The notes beneath the pieces are model-generated. The model saw nothing but the letters and a program-made list of their open reading frames with translations. It did no database searches and was not told the origin of the DNA. Shown in pieces: positions 24,871 through 33,305 of a DNA stretch of 64,000 nt. This DNA is from Natronococcus roseus. GTDB taxonomy: Archaea; Halobacteriota; Halobacteria; Halobacteriales; Natrialbaceae. How positions within the stretch are numbered: the first letter of the stretch is position 1; the number at the start of each line of letters is the position of its first letter. Where the stretch lies: contig NZ_JBHLJR010000007.1 in the NCBI RefSeq assembly GCF_043677095.1, positions 62,001 through 126,000 of the forward strand, read 5' to 3'. The position numbers were made by a program, and so were the translations under genes.

Positions 24871-25333
24871 AGGGGGGTCACCTCTGTATCGCGAGTATCT
24901 CGTACGTTATGTAATAGCCTCTATCGGGATAAGCCTCCGTACCCGTCAGTTGCTACGTTTTCTTTTAGGCTGCCTTCTGAGCGGTGAAGGCGGTGCACTG
25001 GCCCCGGGGAGGGAAACTCAGTCCTCGGTTCACATACCCCTACAACTCGATCCTCGAGGGATCGTTCACGGGACTGCTCACCGCGCCCTGCTCGCGGCCG
25101 CTCGCACCGGTTCACACGGGTGGTGAAACTGGCGGCCACTCAACGGCGAAAATCTACGCTACGGAGCCGCCCGCTCCCGATGGTCGCTCGCGAGTCCCGT
25201 GCTCGAACGACGCCGCGGCGGCACCAGCTTCGACCGTACGGGACGGTGGCTCGATCCGAACTGATACGCAGCCCTGCCCTTCCACGAGTTCCGCGGCCAG
25301 CACGAACTGCCGAAACCGTGTTACCCTCCGGCG
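24871..25333. other. Intergenic region, no gene seen
   Basis: About 460 bases between two minus-strand genes. The first 90 bases are AT-rich and hold the gvpH-like promoter (minus-strand TTACATAACG around 24905-24914). The rest is GC-rich with only short, overlapping open frames. No RNA or repeat was found. Confidence 0.45.
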
Positions 25334-26224
25334 TTAGCTATCGAACGCGCAGGTGTTCGTCAGTTCGCCGAGTCCCTCGACGCCGATCGTCACCTCGTCC
25401 CCGTCCTCGAGCAGTACCGGTGGTTCCCGGTAGACGCCGACTCCGGGCGGCGTACCGGTAAATATCAGATCGCCCGGCTCGAGCGTGAACGCCTGGCTGC
25501 AGAACGACACCAGCTCGTCGATCCCGAAGATGAGGTTCGCGGTGGTCGACTCCTGGAGGCGCTCGCCGTTGACCTCGGCCCGGATCTCGAGGTCGTGGGG
25601 GTCCTCGACCTCGTCCGCCGTGACGAGTTCGGGTCCGATCGGGGCGAAGCCGTCGAGGCTCTTCCCGCGAACCCACTGGCCGTCGCCGTGCTGGAGGTCG
25701 CGCGCCGAGACGTCGTTGCCGACGAGGTAACCGGCGACGTGCTCGAGGGCCTCCTCCTCGTCGACGCGCCGAGCTTCCTCCCCGATGACGACGACGAGTT
25801 CGGCCTCGTAGTCGACCTTCTCGGTGAGATCGGGATCCCAGCTGATCGTGCTCCCGGGGCCGGTCACGGTCGTCGGAAACTTCGAGAAGAGCACGGGTTC
25901 GTCCGGGATCGGGTTGTCGCCCTCCTCGGCGTGGTCCCGGTAGTTGAGCCCGACACAAACCACCTTCTGTGGATCACCTACCGGAGCGTGTCGCACCAGG
26001 TCGTCGTGCTCGTAGACGCCGACTCCCGTCTCCGCGGCGTGCTCGACGGCCAGATCGGCCTTCCGTCGCCACTCCCAGCCGGCCAGCAGTTCGGTACTCC
26101 GTCGGGGCAGGTCGACGCCGGCGGCGGCACCCGCCTCGACGAGGTTGACGACCGTCTCGTCGTCGGTTCTGGCGCCACACCAGGGCTGTTCTTCGTCCGC
26201 CGTCGCGTATTGTCCAAGTCGCAT
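25334..26224 (-). CDS. Fumarylacetoacetate hydrolase family protein
   Basis: A 296-residue FAH-family enzyme acting on a 2-oxo or acylpyruvate-type substrate. The metal site is visible: VDYEAELVVVIGEEAR (two Glu ligands) followed by an Asp in VGNDVSARDLQ. Other signatures are VVCVGLNYRDHAEEG and FTGTPPGVGVYREP. The start is the ATG at 26222-26224. It lies 23 bases after the amidohydrolase, forming an operon. FAH enzymes usually perform the last hydrolysis or hydration step of ring-cleavage pathways. Confidence 0.93.
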   Translation of the reverse strand: MRLGQYATADEEQPWCGARTDDETVVNLVEAGAAAGVDLPRRSTELLAGWEWRRKADLAVEHAAETGVGVYEHDDLVRHAPVGDPQKVVCVGLNYRDHAEEGDNPIPDEPVLFSKFPTTVTGPGSTISWDPDLTEKVDYEAELVVVIGEEARRVDEEEALEHVAGYLVGNDVSARDLQHGDGQWVRGKSLDGFAPIGPELVTADEVEDPHDLEIRAEVNGERLQESTTANLIFGIDELVSFCSQAFTLEPGDLIFTGTPPGVGVYREPPVLLEDGDEVTIGVEGLGELTNTCAFDS

Positions 26225-26247
26225 CGTAGTTGGATTCGTGGGGAGGG

Positions 26248-27606
26248 TTACTCGAGGTCGACGCCGGCCTCGTCGAGCAGCCGTTCTCCGGAGGCGACAA
26301 AGCGGTCGAACTCCGCCTCGACGAGCGGGTTGTGCAGTTCGCCGTCGCGCTTGACCGGTTCGCCGTCGACGAGCACGGTGTCGATGTGGGACGAATCGGA
26401 CTGGAAGACGACGGTCTGGACCGGGTCGTGACACGGTGCCGTCATGAAGTCATCCGTACGGATCATCACGATGTCCGCCCGCTTCCCGGGCGTAAGCGAA
26501 CCGATCTCGTCCTCCATGCCGAGCGCTCGCGCGCCCTCGATGGTGGCCATCTCGAGGGTGTCTCGGGCACTGGTCTGTACCTCGGTGACCTCCGAATCGC
26601 CCTCGAGGATCGCCTGGTTCTCGAACATCCGCTGGACCTGCAGGCCGATCCGCATCTGCGTCGCCATGTCGCCGCTGATGTCCGAGCAGACGTCGACGCC
26701 CCATGCCGGCCGGCCGCCGGCCTCGAGGACCTTTCCGGTGACGGGGATGCCGTGGCCCATCTGCATCTCGACCTCCGGCGTCGCCGAAAAGGAGACGCCC
26801 TGCTCGACGGCGTGGTCGATATCCTCCTGGGCGAAGTGGTTCCCGTGGGCGACGTTGACGTCCGGTCCGAGCATGTCCTCGATCGCGCCGAAGCCCTGGT
26901 AGTCGTCGCCGTACACCGACGAGGGCCAGCACGCAGCGCCCATGTGAAGCGTGGCGATAACGTCGAGTTCGCGGGCCAGCTCCAGGTCGCTGCGGGCGGC
27001 CTCGTCGGTACAGAAGTCCGGCCCCCGGAGCCCCAGCGCGAGATCGAGCAGGTCGTCACCGCGGATCTTCTCGTCGTGGAACTCGCGGATCTCCCGTTCG
27101 GGAAGGGTGACGTCGCTGTCGAACCACCACGTCGCCGCGTCGTCGCCCGGCGGCCCGTAGGTGTACACCGCGCGCAGTCCGGTGTCCTGCAGCGCGTCGA
27201 CGGCCCGTTCGGCGTGCTCGAGCGAGTTGGGGTACGACCAGTCCAGGGCCGTCGTCGTTCCCGTGTAGAGCTTCTCGAAGGCGCCGAAGAGGCCCCCGAG
27301 GTACATGTCCTCGGGCTGGTAGAGGCCGGCGATGTTGCCGAGCAGGTGATCGAAGTAGTCGCCCATGAGCGACCAGTCTCCAGCGATACCGCGTACCTGG
27401 GTCTGTGCGAGGTGGATGTGCGAGTCGACGAACCCCGGCAGGACGATGTGATCGCTCGCGTCGATCTCCTCCGCGTTCGACGCGCTCAGCCCGCGTCCGA
27501 TCTCGACGATCTCGCCGCCTTCGATCAGCACGTCGGCCTCCTCGAGGTTGCCGATCTCGGGGTCGAGCGAGACGATCGTCCCGTTCCGGATGAGTGTATC
27601 TGCCAT
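26248..27606 (-). CDS. Amidohydrolase (cytosine/guanine deaminase-like superfamily)
   Basis: A 452-residue amidohydrolase starting MADTLIRNGTIVSL. Metal ligands are seen at LPGFVDSHIHLAQ (HxH), LHMGAACW, VAHGNHF and the final Asp in GVDVCSD. The family includes chlorohydrolases, S-adenosylhomocysteine deaminase and guanine deaminase. The substrate is open, but pairing with an FAH enzyme hints at catabolism of an N-heterocycle or amide. TATA-like AAATTTTT on the minus strand (about 27634-27643) gives leaderless start at 27606. Confidence 0.92.
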   Translation of the reverse strand: MADTLIRNGTIVSLDPEIGNLEEADVLIEGGEIVEIGRGLSASNAEEIDASDHIVLPGFVDSHIHLAQTQVRGIAGDWSLMGDYFDHLLGNIAGLYQPEDMYLGGLFGAFEKLYTGTTTALDWSYPNSLEHAERAVDALQDTGLRAVYTYGPPGDDAATWWFDSDVTLPEREIREFHDEKIRGDDLLDLALGLRGPDFCTDEAARSDLELARELDVIATLHMGAACWPSSVYGDDYQGFGAIEDMLGPDVNVAHGNHFAQEDIDHAVEQGVSFSATPEVEMQMGHGIPVTGKVLEAGGRPAWGVDVCSDISGDMATQMRIGLQVQRMFENQAILEGDSEVTEVQTSARDTLEMATIEGARALGMEDEIGSLTPGKRADIVMIRTDDFMTAPCHDPVQTVVFQSDSSHIDTVLVDGEPVKRDGELHNPLVEAEFDRFVASGERLLDEAGVDLE

Positions 27607-27608
27607 GC

Positions 27609-27629
27609 GCGGTCTGACAGACTGACCGC
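27609..27629. promoter_or_regulatory. Inverted repeat at the amidohydrolase transcription start
   Basis: Perfect arms GCGGTC (27609-27614) and GACCGC (27624-27629) enclose an 11-base palindrome GTCTGACAGAC (27612-27622). It lies three bases before the amidohydrolase start codon, between TATA and ATG, where a bound repressor would block transcription. Confidence 0.4.
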
Positions 27630-27640
27630 GAGGACAAAAA

Positions 27641-27656
27641 TTTACCGTCCGGTAAA
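27641..27656. promoter_or_regulatory. TetR-type operator TTTACCGTCCGGTAAA
   Basis: A palindrome with perfect seven-base arms (TTTACCG/CGGTAAA) and a two-base spacer, in the middle of the 102-base spacer between the divergent amidohydrolase and TetR genes. It overlaps the amidohydrolase TATA region and lies 53 bases before the TetR start. This layout fits a TetR protein that represses both operons. Confidence 0.65.
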
Positions 27657-27680
27657 CTCCCGGTCGCCGGAGCAATCGAA

Positions 27681-27690
27681 CTATATATCG
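27681..27690 (+). promoter_or_regulatory. TATA box of the tetR-type gene
   Basis: CTATATATCG lies 19-28 bases before the ATG at 27709, the distance expected for leaderless transcription. Confidence 0.5.
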
Positions 27691-27708
27691 CTCGAACGGA
27701 GAGAACGT

Positions 27709-28341
27709 ATGAGCGAGTCCGGCGGGAGCGCCTCCGACAAGGATACCGAGGCGGTGATCATGGAGGCGACGTTCCGTGCGCTACGCGAGCACGGGTACGC
27801 GGATCTCAGGATGCGCCACATCGGCGACGAGATGGAGCTAACCCGACAGGTGATCCACTACCACTTCGAGGGGAAGTACGATCTCCTGTCCTCGTTTCTC
27901 GAGTACGTCATCGACCAGTACGAGGGAAGTGTCGACGTCGACCGCGACACGGACCCCCGGACGGAGCTCGAGGCCCGGATCGATCAGTGTCTGTTCGGTC
28001 CCGAGTTCGAGGAGTTTACCCACTGGGACCGGATGAAGGTGTACCACGAGCTGTACACCTACGCACAGAACGACGAGCAACACCGGGAGATCTTCAACGA
28101 GCACTACGAGCGGATCCGCGGCAGCATCGTCGAGGTCGTCGAGGACGGCATCGAGCAGGGCGTCTTCCGCGACGTCGACGCCGAGCGGATGGGCCAGCTC
28201 GTCACTGACGCGATCCACGCCGCGCGCGGACGGCGGATCTCGCTCGGTCACGACGACGCTCCCGAGGAGGCGCGGCGGGCCATCCACGAGCTCGTCCTCG
28301 ACCCGCTGTGCATCGACGCGGAGGGCGACCGGTACTCCTGA
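27709..28341 (+). CDS. TetR/AcrR-family transcriptional regulator
   Basis: A 210-residue regulator. The N-terminal HTH spans about residues 15-60 (ALREHGYADLRMRHIGDEM and LTRQVIHYHFEGKYDLL). The C-terminal ligand domain is all helical, with TetR_C-like ERIRGSIVEVVEDGIEQGVF. It is divergent from the amidohydrolase/FAH operon and next to a matching palindrome, so it is probably the local repressor with a pathway intermediate as inducer. Confidence 0.93.
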   Translation: MSESGGSASDKDTEAVIMEATFRALREHGYADLRMRHIGDEMELTRQVIHYHFEGKYDLLSSFLEYVIDQYEGSVDVDRDTDPRTELEARIDQCLFGPEFEEFTHWDRMKVYHELYTYAQNDEQHREIFNEHYERIRGSIVEVVEDGIEQGVFRDVDAERMGQLVTDAIHAARGRRISLGHDDAPEEARRAIHELVLDPLCIDAEGDRYS

Positions 28342-28438
28342 TCCGTCGGGCGCAGCGCCGACGACGTCGGCTTCACGACCGACGCACCGAGCGTCGGTCT
28401 TTCGATACTGTTATTCCGCCGTTGGATAACAAACGCGT

Positions 28439-29575
28439 ATGCGACGACGGACGCTACTCGGGGGTGCCGGGGCGACGCTCTCGATCGCGCTGGCCGGCTG
28501 TGGCGACGACGAAGCGTCTCCCGATCAGAGCGACGAGTCCGACGCCAACGAATCCGACGGCGACGACTCCGGCACCGACGACTCCGGTAACGAAAGCGAC
28601 GAACCGACCGACGACGCCGACGACGAGCAGGTGTACGAGGACGACTCCATCGAGGGGGACGTAACTCTCTCCGGGGACGCGGGCGAATCGCTTTCGGCCC
28701 GGCGACACACCTACACGTGGGCGGACGAACCGCCGTCGGACTACTGTCACATCCACGTCGAACTCGAGAACGAGGGCGACGAGGAGCCGACCCTCGACAT
28801 GGAGGCGCGGATCTACGACGACGACGGTGGCGAGCTCTCGAGTACGCGCTACGCCGACGAGACGGCCCCCGAGCCGGGGGAGGCGGAGGTCTACTCGTTC
28901 TCGCTCAGCAACTGCGAGGAGACCGCCGCGTACGAACTCGAGGTTGGAGACGTCGACGAGGACGACGAGAGCGAGGACGCAGACGAACTGGCGATCGACG
29001 ACTTCGAGGCGTACGACGGCGACGACCTCGAGGGTCCGTGGACGCTCGACGGAACCGGCGACGCCGACGTCTCCTCGAGCGCGGCACTGCACGAGGACTC
29101 GAGTCAGGGGCTTCGACAGGGCGGCGACTCGAACGTCCGCTCGTTCCCCGATCAGGGACTCCCGAACTACCCCGAGGACGGCCGCGAGGTCTCGGTGCTC
29201 GCGCGTCCCGAGTCGGGCGCCTCCCAACCCTGGATTCTCGTCGGAATGGAAGAGGACGTCTGGTCGACACAGACACCCGGCTGGCGGCTCATCGTCGATC
29301 CGAGCGGCGAGATCCGGCTCGGCCGTGAGACCGGCAACGGCGTCGAAATCCTCGAGGAGGACTCGACGGTTCCGAACCTGGCGGACGAGACCGTCGACTG
29401 TCGGTTCGTTTTCGACAGCTCCGAGGGCGTCGAGTTCCGGATTCAGGATCTCGAGGGGGCGACGCTTGGATCGGTACACACGAGCGAGACGGACGGGATC
29501 GACGACGAGATGAGCATCGGGTTCCGCTCGACGAGCGGCGTCGACTGGGACTGGCTGCGGCTCGTCGACGAGTAG
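28439..29575 (+). CDS. Tat lipoprotein with laminin-G/concanavalin-like C-terminus, function unknown
   Basis: A 378-residue secreted lipoprotein. The N-terminus MRRRTLLGGAGATLSIALAG ends in a Cys lipobox. About 45 residues of Asp/Ser/Asn-rich linker follow. Residues 70-170 form a beta-rich domain with two Cys (YCHIHVELEN and SNCEETAAYEL), and residues 180-378 resemble a jelly-roll fold (FEAYDGDDLEGPWTLDG, SVLARPESG, MSIGFRSTSGVDWDWLRLVD). I do not recognise a named family for the whole protein. Confidence 0.85.
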   Translation: MRRRTLLGGAGATLSIALAGCGDDEASPDQSDESDANESDGDDSGTDDSGNESDEPTDDADDEQVYEDDSIEGDVTLSGDAGESLSARRHTYTWADEPPSDYCHIHVELENEGDEEPTLDMEARIYDDDGGELSSTRYADETAPEPGEAEVYSFSLSNCEETAAYELEVGDVDEDDESEDADELAIDDFEAYDGDDLEGPWTLDGTGDADVSSSAALHEDSSQGLRQGGDSNVRSFPDQGLPNYPEDGREVSVLARPESGASQPWILVGMEEDVWSTQTPGWRLIVDPSGEIRLGRETGNGVEILEEDSTVPNLADETVDCRFVFDSSEGVEFRIQDLEGATLGSVHTSETDGIDDEMSIGFRSTSGVDWDWLRLVDE

Positions 29576-29812
29576 CGATAGCGGTCGGGGAACTCCACGG
29601 AACCCGGGCGGTCACGATCCGTTCTCCTGCGGAACCGACGTCTCGAGTCGCTTCCGCCGGCTCGAACCGGTTCCGTCGACGTTCCGTCCGGGGCGATTCT
29701 CGAATCAGCGGCGTTCCCCATCGTTTCACCGTGCGCGACTCCGACGGGAAGAAGATCCACGCAGCCGACTTCCGTTCGCCGCTTCGAGGCAGGTGTCAAT
29801 AAGAAGGTCGAC

Positions 29813-30277
29813 TCAGTCCTCGCGGTCCGCCTCGAGTTCGAACTGCTCGTTCTCGGCGACCTTGTTGAGGACGATGCTGGTGTTCGACTGCTTGATGTCG
29901 GGATCCGTAACCAGCGCCTTGATCTGGTCGTTCATGTCGTCGGTATCTTTGAACTTCCCGATTGCGACGATGTCGTAGTCTCCGGTAACCTCGTAGACGG
30001 ACATCATCTGCTGGTGGTCCCGGAGCGTCTCCGTGATCTCCGCGAGCGCGCTTCCCTCGGCTTTGAGCTGCATCACTGCGGTCACGTCGTAGCCGGCGGC
30101 GTCGTAGTCGACGATCGGCGTATAGCCCTCGATAACGCCCTCGTCCTCGAGGTCCGAGAGGTGGTTCGAGACCGTCGTCACGGAGACGTCGAGCTCTTCG
30201 GCGAGGCTTCGGAGGCTGGCGCGGCCGTTCCCGAGCAGTTCGTTCACCAGATCGGTGTCCAGATGTTCGTAGGTCAT
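29813..30277 (-). CDS. Lrp/AsnC-family transcriptional regulator
   Basis: A 154-residue regulator with an N-terminal HTH (residues 8-55, LAEELDVSVTTVSNHLSDLE) and a C-terminal RAM ligand domain (about 65-140, with VYEVTGDYDIVAIGKFKD). It is a single HTH-RAM unit of normal length. These proteins sense amino acids and control nitrogen metabolism. A glnA gene, the usual haloarchaeal neighbour of one Lrp paralogue, is not present here. Confidence 0.94.
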   Translation of the reverse strand: MTYEHLDTDLVNELLGNGRASLRSLAEELDVSVTTVSNHLSDLEDEGVIEGYTPIVDYDAAGYDVTAVMQLKAEGSALAEITETLRDHQQMMSVYEVTGDYDIVAIGKFKDTDDMNDQIKALVTDPDIKQSNTSIVLNKVAENEQFELEADRED

Positions 30278-30812
30278 TAGTTTGATTATTTTTCTCCTTA
30301 TACTAGGATGTTACGAAAACTGATTCGGCGAATTCCGGAAAGGATTCAGCCGAGTTTATAAGCTACAATTTGTTCTTTCGGGAAAGCACTCGCCAACGAG
30401 CATCGGCGAGCCGAGACGCGTCGGTCGGATCGCGAGGGAAAATCCACAGTATTACGGCTCCGATTCGCCGATACCGGCAACTCGAGTCGTCTGACGAAGC
30501 TAACGGTGGTCCCTCGAGGCCAGCCAACTAGTCACGTGGGAACGGTCACAGAAGGACTTCCCCGAGGGGAAGACCGGGTGCATGGGTGCAGGGTCGATAC
30601 CACTGCACGTGTGAGCAAGCGACGGTATAATACAGTCGTTACGGTTTTAGTTGAATAATAGCTATTGCTAGTATTATATGCTTGTAGCAGTTTCGGGACG
30701 GTCGTGGCCCGACGGCTGTCTCGAGACGCTCCACCGCTGGCCGGTCGGGATCAGCACCACGGGCGCTTTCCGGGAGTTACAACTCGTCCAGGGTCGAGCT
30801 TCGACACGAAGA
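30278..30812. other. Intergenic region with three promoter-like elements
   Basis: About 535 bases without a protein gene. The minus-strand TATA AGTATAAGG (30297-30305) serves lrp and makes it leaderless. A plus-strand TTTATA at 30355-30360 has no gene within reach. A second plus-strand TATTATAT (30671-30678) would start the MaoC transcript near 30700, giving a leader of about 110 bases. A hairpin (arms 30389-30394 and 30405-30410) lies four bases past the predicted start from the first plus-strand TATA. Confidence 0.5.
30355..30430 (+). ncRNA. Possible small RNA with its own TATA box
   Basis: TTTATA at 30355-30360 predicts transcription from about 30385. The transcript would begin with a stem-loop (CTCGCC at 30389-30394 and GGCGAG at 30405-30410). 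There is no start codon close by. The 3' end is not defined; 30430 is only a nominal limit. Confidence 0.2.
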
Positions 30813-31391
30813 ATGACCGACGACACCGACACACAGGACAGAACCCCCGAACCGAAACGACGCGTGGTCGCCGGCTGGCACGGCCGCTACTACGAGGACT
30901 TCGCGGTCGGCGACGTCTACAAGCACCCCTTCGGCCGGACCGTCACCGAGACCGACAACGTCTGGTTCACCAACGTGACGATGAACCTCAACCCGATGCA
31001 CTTCAACGAGGCGTACGCAGCCGGGACCGAGTTCGACGAGCGCCTCGTCGACGGCACGTTCGTCATCGCCCTCGCCGTCGGGATGAGCGTAATCGACGTC
31101 TCAGTGAACGCGACTGCCAACCTCGGCTACGACCGGATCCGCCACCACGCCCCCGTCTACCACGGCGATACGATCTTCGCCGAGAGCGAGGTGCTCGAGA
31201 AACGCGAGAGCGACTCCCGGGACCACGTCGGCATCGTCACGACCGAGCTCCGGGCGTACAACCAGGACGGAACGAAGGTGCTCTCGCTCGAGCGGACGCC
31301 GATGGTTCTCAAACGGGAGCACGCCGATCCGTCCGCCGCGCAGCCGCCCGGGTGGCCCGAGGGAATCGGCACCCAGCCGGAGGACCCGTGA
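30813..31391 (+). CDS. MaoC-like hotdog hydratase
   Basis: A 192-residue hotdog-fold enzyme acting on an enoyl-CoA. The active helix reads NVTMNLNPMHFNEAYAAG: the catalytic His is present, but the usual Asp five residues earlier is Asn. That substitution resembles mesaconyl-CoA-type hydratases more than (R)-specific enoyl-CoA hydratases. The start is the ATG at 30813; an in-frame ATG at 30678 would be upstream of the predicted transcription start. It overlaps the M24 gene by GTGA. Confidence 0.85.
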   Translation: MTDDTDTQDRTPEPKRRVVAGWHGRYYEDFAVGDVYKHPFGRTVTETDNVWFTNVTMNLNPMHFNEAYAAGTEFDERLVDGTFVIALAVGMSVIDVSVNATANLGYDRIRHHAPVYHGDTIFAESEVLEKRESDSRDHVGIVTTELRAYNQDGTKVLSLERTPMVLKREHADPSAAQPPGWPEGIGTQPEDP

Positions 31392-32638
31392 CCCGGAATC
31401 GTCCCTCGTCGAGGCCGAATCGGGACGGGAACGCGACGTTCGAGCGGCTGGCCGACGCGACCGCGGCCGCCGGAGCGGACGCCTTCGTCCACGTCGGCGA
31501 CCGGTTCGACGACGACCTGCGGTACCTGACCCGCTTTGCCGGCCCCGATCGGGACTACGCGTTCGTCCACGTCGCCGGGCGCGCCGTGCTGTGTGCGCCC
31601 CGACTGTTCGCCGAGCAAGCCGAGCGGGAGTTTCCGGGTTCGGTCGTTTCGGCCAGCGAATCTTCGGCCTCGAGCGCGGCCGAGCGGGCCCTCGAGGTGC
31701 TCGGCGACCGCCTGGCATCACCGCTCGAGGACGCCTGCGTGCTCGCTCTCCCCTCGATGCCCGCCGGAGTCACGCGGACTGTCGCCGACGGCGTCGACGA
31801 GGTCGTACTCGAGCCGATCGACCTCGGCCGGGCGCGCAAGACGAGCGCCGAGCGGGACCGACACGCGTTCGTCCAGCGGGCGGCCCAGCGGGGGATGGCC
31901 AGGGCGGAGGCAGTGCTCGCGGCGGCAACCCCCGAGACCGCCGAGGACGCCGAGGAAGCCCGACTCGACGAACTCCGCTGGGACGGCGACCTCCTTACGA
32001 CGGAACGACTGCGCCGCGAGGTGAACGCGACCCTGGCGAGATCGGGAGTTCGTGACGCGGGAAACACGGTGATCGGCGCCGGAACGACCTGTGCGGACCT
32101 TCACTTCACCGGCGACGATCGCATCGGTCCGGGCGAGACGGTGTTGCTCGACCTCTCTCCGCGGGGCCCGCAGGGGTACTACGCCGATCTGACGCGAACG
32201 TACGTCGTCGGCGACGTCGGCGAGTGGGAACGACGATCCTACGACGCGGTCGCCGAGGCCCGGGACGCGGCGTTCGACGCGCTCCGCGGCGGGGCCGGGA
32301 CGCGCGCGGCTGACGTCCACGAGGCGGCGACCGGGAAGCTCGCCGAGTACGGGTTCGAGTCCGGCGACGTCGACGTCGGAATGTCCCACGGCACCGGCCA
32401 CGGCGTCGGCGTCAGCCTCCACGAGGCGCCGTCGCTCTCGAGCGAGGACCCGCTCGAGGCCGGCCACGTCGTCACCGTCGAACCGGGAGTGTACGACCCC
32501 GACCGCGGCGGGGTGCGACTCGAGGACCTCGTCGTCGTGACGGCCGACGGCTACGAGAACCTGACTGCCTACCCCTGCGAGATCGAGCCAAACCCGACCC
32601 GAGCTGAGACGATTTCCGACCTCTCCAACCAAATATAA
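31388..32638 (+). CDS. M24-family aminopeptidase (Xaa-Pro peptidase type)
   Basis: A 416-residue protein with an N-terminal creatinase-like domain (about 1-165) and a C-terminal pita-bread domain. Metal ligands are complete: LLDLSPRG and YADLTRTY (two Asp), GTGHGVG (His), TVEPGVYD and VRLEDLV (two Glu). It should cleave X-Pro peptides in the cytoplasm. The start is a GTG at 31388 inside the MaoC stop (GTGA). No functional link to the MaoC enzyme is obvious. Confidence 0.92.
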   Translation: MTRNRPSSRPNRDGNATFERLADATAAAGADAFVHVGDRFDDDLRYLTRFAGPDRDYAFVHVAGRAVLCAPRLFAEQAEREFPGSVVSASESSASSAAERALEVLGDRLASPLEDACVLALPSMPAGVTRTVADGVDEVVLEPIDLGRARKTSAERDRHAFVQRAAQRGMARAEAVLAAATPETAEDAEEARLDELRWDGDLLTTERLRREVNATLARSGVRDAGNTVIGAGTTCADLHFTGDDRIGPGETVLLDLSPRGPQGYYADLTRTYVVGDVGEWERRSYDAVAEARDAAFDALRGGAGTRAADVHEAATGKLAEYGFESGDVDVGMSHGTGHGVGVSLHEAPSLSSEDPLEAGHVVTVEPGVYDPDRGGVRLEDLVVVTADGYENLTAYPCEIEPNPTRAETISDLSNQI

Positions 32639-32726
32639 CTCTACTTTCGCTGTTTAGGGCTTGTCGGCGCTGCAGACCGTAATCACAAAGACGTTCCGAC
32701 ACTGAACGTGAGAGTACGACGGTCCA

Positions 32727-33257
32727 ATGAGTGAACAACCCGACGACGACCTCGAGGAGCTGGGGATCGACATCTCGATCCGCGGCCCCGACGGGGAGGA
32801 TCTGGAGTACGACGGCGTCTCGGCCGACGAGGAACTCGAGAGCGGTGTCGCGCCGGCCGGTGCCGACGAGGAGTGCTCGCTCGAGGCGGTGAGTAAACAG
32901 TCCACGCGGGACTACCCCGACGACTGGGATCGGCGCCGACAGGAGGTCTACCGGCGCGACGACTACCAGTGTGCCAACTGTCGGCGCCGCGGCGGCCCCC
33001 ACGGCGACGTCGAACTCCACGCCCACCATATCGTCCCGAAGTCCCGCGGGGGTATCCACGAACTCTCGAATCTGATCACCGTGTGCGAGTCGTGTCACAC
33101 CGCGGTTCACAACAGGGACGCGGTCGCGCCGACCGCGATCCCGCCCGAGGAGCGGGGGAAAACCGCCGGCGGCGAGCTCGCGGAAGCCGTCGACGAGATC
33201 AAGTCGGCGCGACGGGAGTACCGCTCGTGGAAGCGGCTGTTCAACAAGTTCTTTTGA
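32727..33257 (+). CDS. HNH endonuclease domain protein
   Basis: A 176-residue protein. The acidic N-terminal 60 residues have no fold evidence. The HNH domain (about residues 66-130) reads CANCRRRGGPHGD, then LHAHHIVPKSRGG, LSNLITVCESCHTAVH, with both Cys pairs and the HH-N-H catalytic set. The C-terminal helix is basic. Stand-alone HNH proteins of this type are common in haloarchaea. No restriction or phage genes lie nearby. Confidence 0.9.
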   Translation: MSEQPDDDLEELGIDISIRGPDGEDLEYDGVSADEELESGVAPAGADEECSLEAVSKQSTRDYPDDWDRRRQEVYRRDDYQCANCRRRGGPHGDVELHAHHIVPKSRGGIHELSNLITVCESCHTAVHNRDAVAPTAIPPEERGKTAGGELAEAVDEIKSARREYRSWKRLFNKFF

Positions 33258-33305
33258 ACTCTCCGCAGGCGACAAGCAAAGTAGCTCCGCTCGAGACACC
33301 CTCGT

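Noticed and set aside
24921..25139. Short minus-strand frame of 72 codons between gvpH and FAH genes
   Set aside because: Arg/Glu/Ser-rich composition and no start signal; similar spurious frames are common in GC-rich spacers.
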